A stretch of 13,843 nt of DNA. Origin: JANSYP01 sp039184415. GTDB taxonomy: Bacteria; Pseudomonadota; Alphaproteobacteria; Rhodobacterales; Rhodobacteraceae. The stretch spans positions 1 through 13,843 of the forward strand of contig JBCDBB010000103.1 in assembly GCA_039184415.1 (NCBI GenBank), given 5' to 3'. The position numbers and the translations under genes were made by a program. The notes below the pieces were generated by a model that saw only the letters and a program-made list of their open reading frames with translations, ran no database searches and was not told the DNA's origin. Positions 1 to 6,273 of the stretch are shown here, one piece after another; the first letter of the stretch is position 1, and every line of letters begins with the position of its first letter.

Positions 1-1185
1 CGCCGTGACCGCGCCCGAGCCGACATTCTCCAGCAGTGCCGCGACCGACGAGGCATGGCAAAGACGGGTGCAGTGATCGACATTGTTGTGGCCAAAGCCC
101 TGGCGGATCAGCTTCTGAAAGAGATAGGCCTCTTCGTTGGAGCATTTGGCAGAGCCGAAACCGGCGATGTATCTGGGGTCCTCGTCGCGGAGTTTCGCCA
201 TGCGGCCGGCGGCGACATCCAGCGCCTCGTCCCAGGTCGCTTCACGGAAGTGCGTGTGCAGGTTGCCGGGATCGACATTCAGACCCTTGGCCGGGGCGTC
301 GTCGCGCCGGATCAGGGGCTTGGTCAGCCGGTGCGGGTGATTGATGTAGTCGAAGCCGAACCGGCCCTTGACGCAGAGCCGGTTTTCATTGGCGGGGCCT
401 CCGATGCCCTCGACATATTTGATCTTGTCGTCCTTGACCTTGAAGGACAGCTGACAGCCGACGCCGCAATAGGGGCAGACGCTCTCGACCTCGCGGTCAA
501 AATCCTTGCTGTCGCCATGCTGCGCATCGTCCAGAACGGTTGCGGGCATCAGCGCGCCTGTGGGGCAGGCCTGCACGCATTCGCCGCACGCGACGCAGGT
601 GCTGTCGCCCATCGGGTCATGCTGGTCGAACACGATCTCGGACCCGCGCCCGCGCCCGGACATGCCGATCACGTCATTGACCTGGACCTCGCGGCAGGCG
701 CGCACGCAGAGATTGCAATGGATGCAGGCGTCGAGATTGACGCGCATCGCGACATGGCTGTCATCGAGCAGCGGCACCTGGCAGGGCGCCTGGGGCGGAA
801 ACCGGCTCTCCTCCACGTCATTGAGCGCGACCATGTCGAGGAAATGTGAGGACGCGTCATGGGGCGTCTCGGGCTGGTCGGCCAGCAGCAGCTCGACCAC
901 CATCTTGCGGGATTTCTCGGCCCGGGCGCTGTCGCTGTGCACCACCATGCCCTCGGTTACCGGGCGGATGCAGGAGGCAACAAGCGTCCGCTCGCCTTCG
1001 ACCTCGACCATGCAGGCCCGGCAGTTGCCGTCCGGGCGATATCCGGGTTCGGGCTTGTGACAGAGATGCGGGATCACCAGACCGCGGCCGTGGGCGGCCT
1101 CCCAAATCGTGGTACCCTCGGGCACGGTAACATCTTCGCCGTTGAGCGTGAAGGTGAGCAGGTGGAAGGGGGCGCCATCGGCCAT
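1..1185 (-). CDS. fdsA: NAD-dependent formate dehydrogenase, catalytic alpha subunit (N-terminal part, runs off window)
   Basis: Catalytic subunit of a soluble cytoplasmic molybdenum formate dehydrogenase, which oxidises formate to CO2 and passes electrons to NAD+ through the FdsGB diaphorase part. The first 395 residues are present. Visible in order: an N-terminal 2Fe-2S ferredoxin domain (C42, C55, C58, C72), two ferredoxin-type 4Fe-4S motifs (C154/C157/C160/C164 and C197/C200/C203/C207), the 4Fe-4S motif of the molybdopterin domain (C237, C240, C244, C271), then the start of the bis-MGD domain. The motif DHCTRLCHASS puts the molybdenum ligand at C376, so this is a cysteine enzyme, not a selenocysteine one. 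The ATG at 1185 has AGGAG seven bases upstream and lies one base after the stop of the preceding small gene, implying translational coupling. The rest of fdsA, and the fdsC/fdsD maturation genes expected after it, lie outside the window. The identification is very secure from the motif layout. Confidence 0.96.
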   Translation of the reverse strand, partial: MADGAPFHLLTFTLNGEDVTVPEGTTIWEAAHGRGLVIPHLCHKPEPGYRPDGNCRACMVEVEGERTLVASCIRPVTEGMVVHSDSARAEKSRKMVVELLLADQPETPHDASSHFLDMVALNDVEESRFPPQAPCQVPLLDDSHVAMRVNLDACIHCNLCVRACREVQVNDVIGMSGRGRGSEIVFDQHDPMGDSTCVACGECVQACPTGALMPATVLDDAQHGDSKDFDREVESVCPYCGVGCQLSFKVKDDKIKYVEGIGGPANENRLCVKGRFGFDYINHPHRLTKPLIRRDDAPAKGLNVDPGNLHTHFREATWDEALDVAAGRMAKLRDEDPRYIAGFGSAKCSNEEAYLFQKLIRQGFGHNNVDHCTRLCHASSVAALLENVGSGAVTA

Positions 1186-1197
1186 CTCAGAACTCCT
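1180..1197 (-). repeat. Direct repeat copy at small gene / fdsA junction
   Basis: The minus strand reads AGGAGTTCTGAGATGGCC. It contains the ribosome site, the last codon and stop of the small gene, one spacer base, and the ATG plus second codon of fdsA. It matches the copy at 1409-1426 at 17 of 18 positions. Confidence 0.75.
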
Positions 1198-1414
1198 GCC
1201 TAAGGATTGTTAGCAGTTGATGCGCTGCATCCGCATCGATCTGTATTGTTTGAGAAAGCTTGTCGGGGTGTTTTCTGCTTTCGGATCCATAAGTGTTCAA
1301 TTGAAGTACCTTGCGGCCATCTCGCTCTGAAACAATGTACTTACAGGTGACTTGAGTTGGATGTAGCGATCGAAATTCCCGATCGTCTTGCTCAAACCTA
1401 ACAACCAAGGCCAT
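1187..1414 (-). CDS. Small protein of unknown function inserted in the formate dehydrogenase operon
   Basis: A 75-residue, probably cytoplasmic protein with no signal peptide or membrane segment. I do not recognise a function. Conserved-looking elements are FRSLHPTQVTCKY near residues 14-26 and LNTYGSESRKHPDKLSQTIQ at 39-58. From memory these match a family of short, uncharacterised proteins, sometimes loosely labelled methionyl-tRNA formyltransferase and sometimes found beside restriction or defence genes; I cannot verify this. It begins one base after the fdsGB stop and ends one base before the fdsA start, with AGGAG seven bases before its ATG, so it should be co-translated with the dehydrogenase. 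GC is about 45% (95 of 210 bases counted over 1201-1410), against about 70% in sampled lines of both neighbours, and its codon use differs accordingly (GTT, TTG, AGG, AAA). This marks it as acquired. It reads as a real gene: intact frame, own ribosome site and family-like motifs. Confidence 0.8.
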   Translation of the reverse strand: MALVVRFEQDDREFRSLHPTQVTCKYIVSERDGRKVLQLNTYGSESRKHPDKLSQTIQIDADAAHQLLTILRQEF

Positions 1415-1426
1415 CTCAGATCTCCT
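1409..1426 (-). repeat. Direct repeat copy at fdsGB / small gene junction
   Basis: The minus strand reads AGGAGATCTGAGATGGCC. It contains the end of fdsGB with its stop, one spacer base, and the first two codons of the small gene. It is spaced 229 bp from the copy at 1180-1197. Recombination between the copies would remove the low-GC gene exactly and rejoin fdsGB to fdsA with stop, spacing and ribosome site intact. Confidence 0.75.
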
Positions 1427-3107
1427 CGGCGAAATGTTTCATGGTCAGACGGATCGGGTTCGGCGCGGCCTGCCCGAGCCCGCAGATCGAGGCGTCGGCC
1501 ATCACGTCGCAAAGATCGCCCAGCAACTCGGTGTCCCAGCGATCCGCCTGCATCAGCTTCACGGCCTTTTCGCAGCCGGTCCGGCAGGGCGTGCATTGCC
1601 CGCAGCTTTCATCCTCGAAGAACTTGAGCATGTTGAGCGCGGCGTCCCGCGCGCTGTCGCGGTCCGACAAGACGACGACCGCCGCCGATCCGATGAAGCT
1701 GCCATGGGGCTGCAGCGTGTCAAAATCGAGCGGGACGTCATCAAGCGAGGCAGGGAGGAGCCCCGATGACGGCCCGCCCGGCTGGTACGCCTTGAAGCTG
1801 TGGCCGTCCAGCATGCCACCCGCTGCCTCGATGATGTCGAGGATCGTTGAGCCCGCAGGGAGAAGATGGACGCCGGGCGACTTGACCCGGCCCGAGACGG
1901 AATAGCTGCGCAAACCGGTGCGCCCGTTCTTTTCCACGCTGCTGAGGATCTCTGGCCCCTCGCGGCATATCCGGGCCACCCAGAGCAGGGTCTCGATGTT
2001 ATGGACCAGTGTCGGTCGGTCGAAGACGCCGACCTGCGCCACGTAGGGAGGCCGGTGTCGGGGCAGGCCGCGCTTGCCCTCGATCGACTCGATCATCGCA
2101 CTTTCTTCGCCGCAGATATAGGCGCCGGCACCGCGGCGCAGGTCGATATAGCCCGGGGCGACGATGCCTGCCCTCTCCAACTCGGCGATCTCCCGGGCGA
2201 GGATCTCGAGCACCGCCGGGTACTCATCGCGCATATAGAGAAAACAGGTTTCGGCCTCGACCGCCCAGGCGGCAATCAGCATACCTTCGAGCACCAGATG
2301 CGGCGTGCGTTCGAGATAGTAGCGGTCTTTGAATGTGCCGGGTTCGCCCTCGTCGCCATTGATCGCCAGATAGCGCGGACCGGGATTGCCGCGCACGAAG
2401 CCCCATTTCCTGCCCGATGGGAATCCCGCGCCGCCGAGACCACGCAATCCACTGGCCAGAACGGTCTCCTGCACCGCCTCCCAGTCGCCGGTCTTGCGGA
2501 GCGATTTCAGCGTTTCGTAGCCGCCCTCCGCGCAATAGGCGTCGAATGTCTCATAGTCGGGTATGTCGGGGTGGGTATGGTCGGCGGCGATAGCGGCGGT
2601 GACCTTCAGCGGCGTGGCGTGGTCGATATGGTGATGCCCCAGTTCCAGCACCGGAGCAGTATCGCAGCGCCCCATGCAGGGCGCACGCAGCACGCGCACC
2701 TCGGCCGCGTCGAGCCCGTCCTCCAGCGCCTTCTGCAGGGCCTCCGCTCCGGCCAGTTCGCAGGAGAGCGAGTCGCAGACGCGGATGGTCAGCGCCGGAG
2801 GCGGGGTCTCACCTGCGCGCACCACATCGAAATGGGCGTAGAATGTGGCGACCTCATAGACCTCTGCCTGGGCCAGGCGCATTTCGTCGGCGAGCGCGCA
2901 GATATGGGCAGCGGAAAGATGGCCGTAGCGGTCCTGGATCAGGTGCAGAAACTCGATCAGCAGGTCGCGACGCCGAGGCCTGCCGCCCAGCAGTGCGCGT
3001 ATCTCTTCCTGAGCGCTGTCTTCGACCTGGCGGCCCTTTGGCGTCCGCCGGCCCTTTCGGGAATCCTTACCCTTCCAGACCCCGGTCCGTGCATCCAAAG
3101 GTGCCAT
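1416..3107 (-). CDS. fdsB: Formate dehydrogenase fused gamma-beta subunit (NuoE-NuoF type, NAD/FMN)
   Basis: Electron-output subunit of the formate dehydrogenase, taking electrons from FdsA and reducing NAD+ at an FMN site. It is 563 residues long, about the sum of FdsG (about 150) and FdsB (about 400). Residues 30-175 form the NuoE/thioredoxin-like 2Fe-2S domain with C111, C116, C144 and C148. Residues 185-563 form the NuoF domain: FMN loop GLGGAGFPSGRKW at 223-235, NAD/FMN region GAYICGEESA at 328-337, and a C-terminal 4Fe-4S site with C502, C505, C508 and C542. There is no stop between the two modules, so the usual separate fdsG and fdsB genes are fused. I recall the same fusion in other Rhodobacteraceae, so it is probably lineage-typical. 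The ATG at 3107 has a strong GGGAGGA five bases upstream. The basic stretch at 10-27 is normal for this family as I recall it. FdsGB is an alternative label. Confidence 0.95.
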   Translation of the reverse strand: MAPLDARTGVWKGKDSRKGRRTPKGRQVEDSAQEEIRALLGGRPRRRDLLIEFLHLIQDRYGHLSAAHICALADEMRLAQAEVYEVATFYAHFDVVRAGETPPPALTIRVCDSLSCELAGAEALQKALEDGLDAAEVRVLRAPCMGRCDTAPVLELGHHHIDHATPLKVTAAIAADHTHPDIPDYETFDAYCAEGGYETLKSLRKTGDWEAVQETVLASGLRGLGGAGFPSGRKWGFVRGNPGPRYLAINGDEGEPGTFKDRYYLERTPHLVLEGMLIAAWAVEAETCFLYMRDEYPAVLEILAREIAELERAGIVAPGYIDLRRGAGAYICGEESAMIESIEGKRGLPRHRPPYVAQVGVFDRPTLVHNIETLLWVARICREGPEILSSVEKNGRTGLRSYSVSGRVKSPGVHLLPAGSTILDIIEAAGGMLDGHSFKAYQPGGPSSGLLPASLDDVPLDFDTLQPHGSFIGSAAVVVLSDRDSARDAALNMLKFFEDESCGQCTPCRTGCEKAVKLMQADRWDTELLGDLCDVMADASICGLGQAAPNPIRLTMKHFAEEI

Positions 3108-3188
3108 GATGTCCTCCCATTTCGCCTATGGTGGCTTCAGAGGTTTGGAACATCAAATCACCTTTGCGGATGGTGCGATAAGCTGGGT
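3108..3188 (-). promoter_or_regulatory. 81-bp leader between lysR and fdsGB, with strong ribosome site
   Basis: The minus strand carries GGGAGGA just before the fdsGB ATG. I see no convincing -35/-10 pair, so fdsGB may be read through from lysR or from a promoter I cannot recognise. A second ATG at 3153, preceded by AAAGGTG five bases upstream, opens a 28-codon frame (3153-3067) that overlaps the fdsGB start in another frame. It could be a leader peptide or chance. Confidence 0.4.
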
Positions 3189-4076
3189 TTAACGCTGGCG
3201 CGCTGCCAGCGTGGTCCGCAGGGCCTCGACAATGGGAATATGCGGCCGGCGCAGAGGCGTCACGAGGCTGATCGAGGTTTCCACGACCGGCTCGACAAGA
3301 GGCAGGACCACGGTGCCTTCGAGCGGTCCCAGCGAGTCGACCATGACCTGCGGCAGTACCGTTGCGCTCAGCCCCTGCACGGCGAGGACCATGGCGGCGG
3401 TCAGGCCGTCGGTTTCGGAACTCACGTTGGGCAGAGCGCCGGCCTCCTCGAACACCCGGTCGAGGATCCGTCGGTTCTGCATCTGCGGCTCCAGCAGGGT
3501 GAGCGACAGCGCTGCCGCTTCCGACCAGGTGGCGGACCCCTCGCGGCGCGGCGCCTGCGCCTCCGGACACACGAGAACATAGGTTTCGTCATAGAGCGGC
3601 TCGACGGTCAGCAGGTCGCGCGACGCGCCTTCGGTATAGGTGATGCCGGCATCGAAATTGCCGGCCTCGACACCCTGCTGGATGGCGAGAGAATTGGTCG
3701 TCTCGATCCGCACCGTGATGCCGGGATGGGCAGCCTTGAGCCAGATCGTGGCATGGGCGGCATAGGCGGCTGCGGTGGGGATCGCACCCAGGCTCAGGTT
3801 GCCCGCTATATCGCCGCGCGCTGCCCGGACGTCCTGTTCCAAAGCCCGCACCTCGTCGAGGATCCTGCGGGCATGGGTGAGGATCGTGTCGCCCTCCCGC
3901 GTCAGGCCCTGGAACCGGTTGCCGCGCCGAACGATCGTGGTGCCGAGCCGTTCCTCGAGACCACGGATGCGCATCGAAAAAGCCGGCTGGGACAGACCGC
4001 ATTCCGACGCCGCCCGTGCGAAATGGCGGTGGCGCGCCAAAGCCGCCAGGCATTGCAGGTCCCGAAGATCGACCAT
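3189..4076 (-). CDS. LysR-family transcriptional regulator
   Basis: DNA-binding regulator of 295 residues, the usual length for the family. The winged helix-turn-helix covers about residues 3-61 (FARAASECGLSQPAFSMRIR, then GLEERLG and a basic wing). A linker helix follows at 62-90, then an effector-binding domain of periplasmic-binding-protein fold at 91-290. The ATG at 4076 is chosen because the protein then starts MVDLRDLQCL, as LysR proteins do. GGGAGGAGGAAA lies about 10 bases upstream; a start ten codons earlier (MSVGRRK) is possible but would consume that site. It lies directly upstream of fdsGB on the same strand and divergent from the sucC-like operon. LysR regulators usually act on a divergent neighbour, so it may control the acyl-CoA ligase operon, the fds operon or both. 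The effector is unknown; formate, or the acid used by the ligase, is a guess. Confidence 0.93.
   Translation of the reverse strand: MVDLRDLQCLAALARHRHFARAASECGLSQPAFSMRIRGLEERLGTTIVRRGNRFQGLTREGDTILTHARRILDEVRALEQDVRAARGDIAGNLSLGAIPTAAAYAAHATIWLKAAHPGITVRIETTNSLAIQQGVEAGNFDAGITYTEGASRDLLTVEPLYDETYVLVCPEAQAPRREGSATWSEAAALSLTLLEPQMQNRRILDRVFEEAGALPNVSSETDGLTAAMVLAVQGLSATVLPQVMVDSLGPLEGTVVLPLVEPVVETSISLVTPLRRPHIPIVEALRTTLAARQR
3192..3212. other. GC-rich perfect hairpin spanning the lysR stop codon
   Basis: An eight-pair perfect stem (ACGCTGGC / GCCAGCGT) with a five-base loop covers the last lysR codons. There is no U-run after it in the lysR direction, so it is not a standard intrinsic terminator. 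It could protect the 3' end of a processed lysR message or dampen read-through into fdsGB. Confidence 0.4.
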
Positions 4077-4114
4077 GGCTGCGTGTTTCCTCCTCCCGAC
4101 GGACATGCCGCCGA

Positions 4115-4127
4115 TGCCATACCGGCA
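4115..4127. promoter_or_regulatory. Candidate LysR binding box (T-N11-A)
   Basis: TGCCATACCGGCA is an interrupted palindrome, TGCC-N5-GGCA, with the T-N11-A core of LysR-type operators. It sits in the 127-bp divergent region, 38 bp upstream of the lysR ATG and about 75 bp upstream of the sucC-like ATG. The arms are only four bases, so chance is possible. Confidence 0.45.
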
Positions 4128-4138
4128 CGTCGGTAAGA

Positions 4139-4165
4139 TTGACAGCCGGAGCCCCCTGGTATACC
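4139..4165 (+). promoter_or_regulatory. Candidate promoter for the acyl-CoA ligase operon
   Basis: There is an exact TTGACA -35 at 4139-4144. The best -10 is TATACC at 4160-4165 with a short 15-bp spacer; a 17-bp spacer gives the weaker TACCAC. A perfect -35 with a poor -10 or spacer suits an activator-dependent promoter. The -10 lies inside the inverted repeat at 4156-4174. Confidence 0.45.
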
Positions 4166-4174
4166 ACATACCAG
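4156..4174. promoter_or_regulatory. Inverted repeat, candidate operator over the -10 region
   Basis: CTGGTATACCACATACCAG has perfect seven-base arms (CTGGTAT / ATACCAG) around ACCAC. Its left part, TGGTATACCA, is itself a perfect ten-base palindrome of a type also used by GntR-family repressors. The ATACC half-site recurs in the upstream box at 4119-4123. It may be the second LysR site or the target of another regulator. Confidence 0.55.
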
Positions 4175-4203
4175 AGCATGAGGCAATTGGGGGAGGGGGA
4201 TCC

Positions 4204-5367
4204 ATGCTGCTGTCCGAGTTCAAATCCAAGGAACTGTTGGCGCAGTACGGCGTGCGTGTGCCGCCGGCACGTCTGGCCCGCAGCGTGGAAGAGGCCGAAG
4301 CCGCCTGCGCGACCCTCGACGCCCGCAAATACGTCGTCAAAGCTCAGATCGCCGCCGGAGGCCGCGCGCTCGCCGGCGGTGTGCGCTTTGCCGCGACACC
4401 CTCCGGTGTCGCCGATGAGGCCCGCCGGCTGCTGGGCAGTTCACTGGTCACGGAACAGACCGGCCCGCAAGGGGAGACCGTGAGCACCGTGTCGGTAGAG
4501 GCCGCGCTCGATCTGGAGATGCAGGCATACGTGGCGTTCGCGCGCGATCCCGACAGTGGCGCACCGCTGCTGCTGGCGGCTGCCGAGGGCGGTGTCGAGT
4601 TCGAAGAGCGTGCCCGTGCGGAGTCGAACCTTGTCCGGACGCTGGTTGTGGAGCGCGACGATGACGCGGCGCGGGCTGATGTCGCGGATCTTTTATCCGG
4701 GCTCGACATCGACGGCGCCGCCGCGGTGGATCAGGTCTTTGCCGCCCAACTGGCCTTTGTCTCGGCGGATATGACGCTTCTGGAGATCAACCCGTTTGCG
4801 CGGGTCGCCGGGGGCGGTTGGCTCGCAGTCGACGGCAAGGTCGCACTCGATGCCAGCGCCCTGTTCCGCCATCCGGAGTTCGAAGCCCTGGCCGCAGATC
4901 CGGGCGTTTTCCTGCGTGATGCCGAAGCACAGAAGAACAATATCAACCTTGTCACGCTCACCGGGGATATCGGCGTGGTGGTCAATGGGGCGGGGCTGGG
5001 TCTTGCGACCAACGACATGCTGGTCGATGCCGGCGGGCGGCCCGCAAACTTCATGGATATCCGCACCACGGCGAGTAGTTTCGACATCGCCAAGGGGGTC
5101 GAGCTTCTGCTGGAGGCGCCAGAGGTCAAGGCGATCCTGCTCAACGTCCATGGCGGCGGCATGACCGTCTGTGATACCGTTGCCGAAGGTGTCGCCTTCG
5201 CCTATTCCCGGGCCAACCGCCGCCCGCCTGTGATCGCGCGGCTGGCTGGCCAGAACGCGCCATGGGGATTGCAGATTCTCAAGGATCGCAAGGTGCCAGT
5301 GGAGGTGTTTGACACGATGCCGGGCGCGGTCGCGCGCGTCGTGGAACTGACCGGGGGGGCACGCTGA
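4204..5367 (+). CDS. SucC-like acid-CoA ligase beta subunit (ATP-grasp), substrate unknown
   Basis: Beta-type subunit of an ADP-forming acid-CoA ligase, 387 residues like SucC/MtkA (about 390). An ATP-grasp domain covers about 1-235 and a CoA-ligase domain 245-385. The magnesium-binding LEINPFA (193-199) and VDGK (209-212) are kept. Several sites strongly conserved in SucC differ. The nucleotide loop GGRGKAGG reads GGRALAGG (52-59), the glycine loop DVGGGA reads DIRTTA (285-290), and NIFGGIVRCD becomes NVHGGGMTVCD. It is therefore a paralog of succinyl-CoA synthetase, not the citric-acid-cycle enzyme; malate-CoA ligase or another dicarboxylate or hydroxyacid ligase is possible. The start at 4204 is preceded by GGGGGAGGGGGA and begins MLLSEFKSKELL, matching the SucC N-terminus; longer frames upstream enter lysR. 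The stop overlaps the next start by one base. Confidence 0.88.
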   Translation: MLLSEFKSKELLAQYGVRVPPARLARSVEEAEAACATLDARKYVVKAQIAAGGRALAGGVRFAATPSGVADEARRLLGSSLVTEQTGPQGETVSTVSVEAALDLEMQAYVAFARDPDSGAPLLLAAAEGGVEFEERARAESNLVRTLVVERDDDAARADVADLLSGLDIDGAAAVDQVFAAQLAFVSADMTLLEINPFARVAGGGWLAVDGKVALDASALFRHPEFEALAADPGVFLRDAEAQKNNINLVTLTGDIGVVVNGAGLGLATNDMLVDAGGRPANFMDIRTTASSFDIAKGVELLLEAPEVKAILLNVHGGGMTVCDTVAEGVAFAYSRANRRPPVIARLAGQNAPWGLQILKDRKVPVEVFDTMPGAVARVVELTGGAR

Positions 5368-6245
5368 TGGCCATTATCGTCGACACATCCACCCGCGTGC
5401 TCGTGCAGGGCATGACCGGGCGGGCCGGAACCTTCTACACTGACCAGGCCATGCGCTATGCGCCCACCTATGTCGCCGGCGTGCGCCCGGGCCGGGGCGG
5501 GACAAAGCATCTGGGCCTGCCGGTGTTCCACTCCGTCGCTGAGGCGATGGCGGAAACCGGCGCCAATGCTAGCTTCGTCAGCGTGCCGGCGCCCAGCGCC
5601 GCGGCAGCAATGATCGAGGCGATCGAGGCCGGTATCGCCACGATCGTGTGCATCACGGAACGCGTTCCGCAGCAGGATATGGGTCGTGTCAAACAAGCAC
5701 TGCGTGGCACCGACACCGTTCTGATCGGCCCGAATTCCCAGGGCATCCTGACGCCCGGACAGTGCAAGATCGGCGTCATGCCGACCCGGGACGCGATGCC
5801 CGGGCGCGTCGGCATCGCCTCGCGCTCGGCCTCGCTTACGTCCGAAGTGCTGGCCTCCTGCAGCCGCGCGGGGCTCGGCCAGTCGACGACCGTCGGCATA
5901 GGCGGTGACACGCTGCACGGGATCGGCTTTGTCGGGTGCCTGGAGCGTTTCCGCGAGGACCCCGACACCGAATGCGTCGTCCTGATCGGCGAGATCGGCG
6001 GGCGCGAGGAGGAGGAGGCCGCCGACTACCTGGCTGCCGCGGACTACGGCAAACCCGTGATCGCGCTGGTCGTGGGCCGCCACGCGCCCCCGGGCCGCCG
6101 CATGGGTCATGCGGGCACGCTCTCGGTATTCGGGCTGGAAACCGCGGAGCAAAAGATCGCCCGGCTGCGCGAGGCCGGGGTCGTGATTGCGCATGACGCA
6201 AGCGATGTCGTTGACTCTGTCACCGCCACGTTGGAGACCGCGTGA
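5367..6245 (+). CDS. SucD-like acid-CoA ligase alpha subunit, substrate unknown
   Basis: Partner of the preceding beta subunit, 292 residues as in SucD/MtkB. The CoA-binding Rossmann part (residues 1-140) keeps VQGMTGRAGTFYTDQA and GGTKHLGLPVF. The ligase part keeps GQSTTVGIGGD (171-181), IGEIGG (207-212) and the phosphohistidine loop GRRMGHAG with H248, so phosphoryl transfer should work. Substitutions against SucD are SQ for CP in the GPNCPGI segment (121-127) and SRSAS for SRSGT (152-156). After the histidine, LSVFGLET replaces the glycine-rich IIAGGKGT. These changes mirror those in the beta subunit and suggest altered substrate geometry. The start codon overlaps the upstream stop (TGATG), as expected for a 1:1 complex. 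Succinate or malate are possible substrates but unproven. Confidence 0.88.
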   Translation: MAIIVDTSTRVLVQGMTGRAGTFYTDQAMRYAPTYVAGVRPGRGGTKHLGLPVFHSVAEAMAETGANASFVSVPAPSAAAAMIEAIEAGIATIVCITERVPQQDMGRVKQALRGTDTVLIGPNSQGILTPGQCKIGVMPTRDAMPGRVGIASRSASLTSEVLASCSRAGLGQSTTVGIGGDTLHGIGFVGCLERFREDPDTECVVLIGEIGGREEEEAADYLAAADYGKPVIALVVGRHAPPGRRMGHAGTLSVFGLETAEQKIARLREAGVVIAHDASDVVDSVTATLETA

Positions 6246-6273
6246 CAGCGACAGGTTAACCGAAAGACCACCT

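Noticed and set aside
1..1185. Possible selenocysteine or inactive formate dehydrogenase
   Set aside because: A TGC cysteine codon is at the molybdenum ligand position (C376) within the expected HCTRLCHASS context, so this is the normal cysteine-type enzyme.
1416..3107. The NuoE-NuoF fusion as a novel arrangement
   Set aside because: I recall the same fused subunit in formate dehydrogenases of other Rhodobacteraceae, so it is noted but not offered as new.
1866..4136. A 756-codon open frame on the plus strand opposite fdsGB and lysR
   Set aside because: It is antisense to two clearly recognised genes, its product is arginine/histidine/aspartate-rich with no family features, and long antisense frames are expected at this GC content.
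4077..4340. Upstream extension of lysR to a start at 4340
   Set aside because: It would read antisense through the start of the sucC-like gene and add a non-LysR N-terminus; MVDLRDL at 4076 fits the family.
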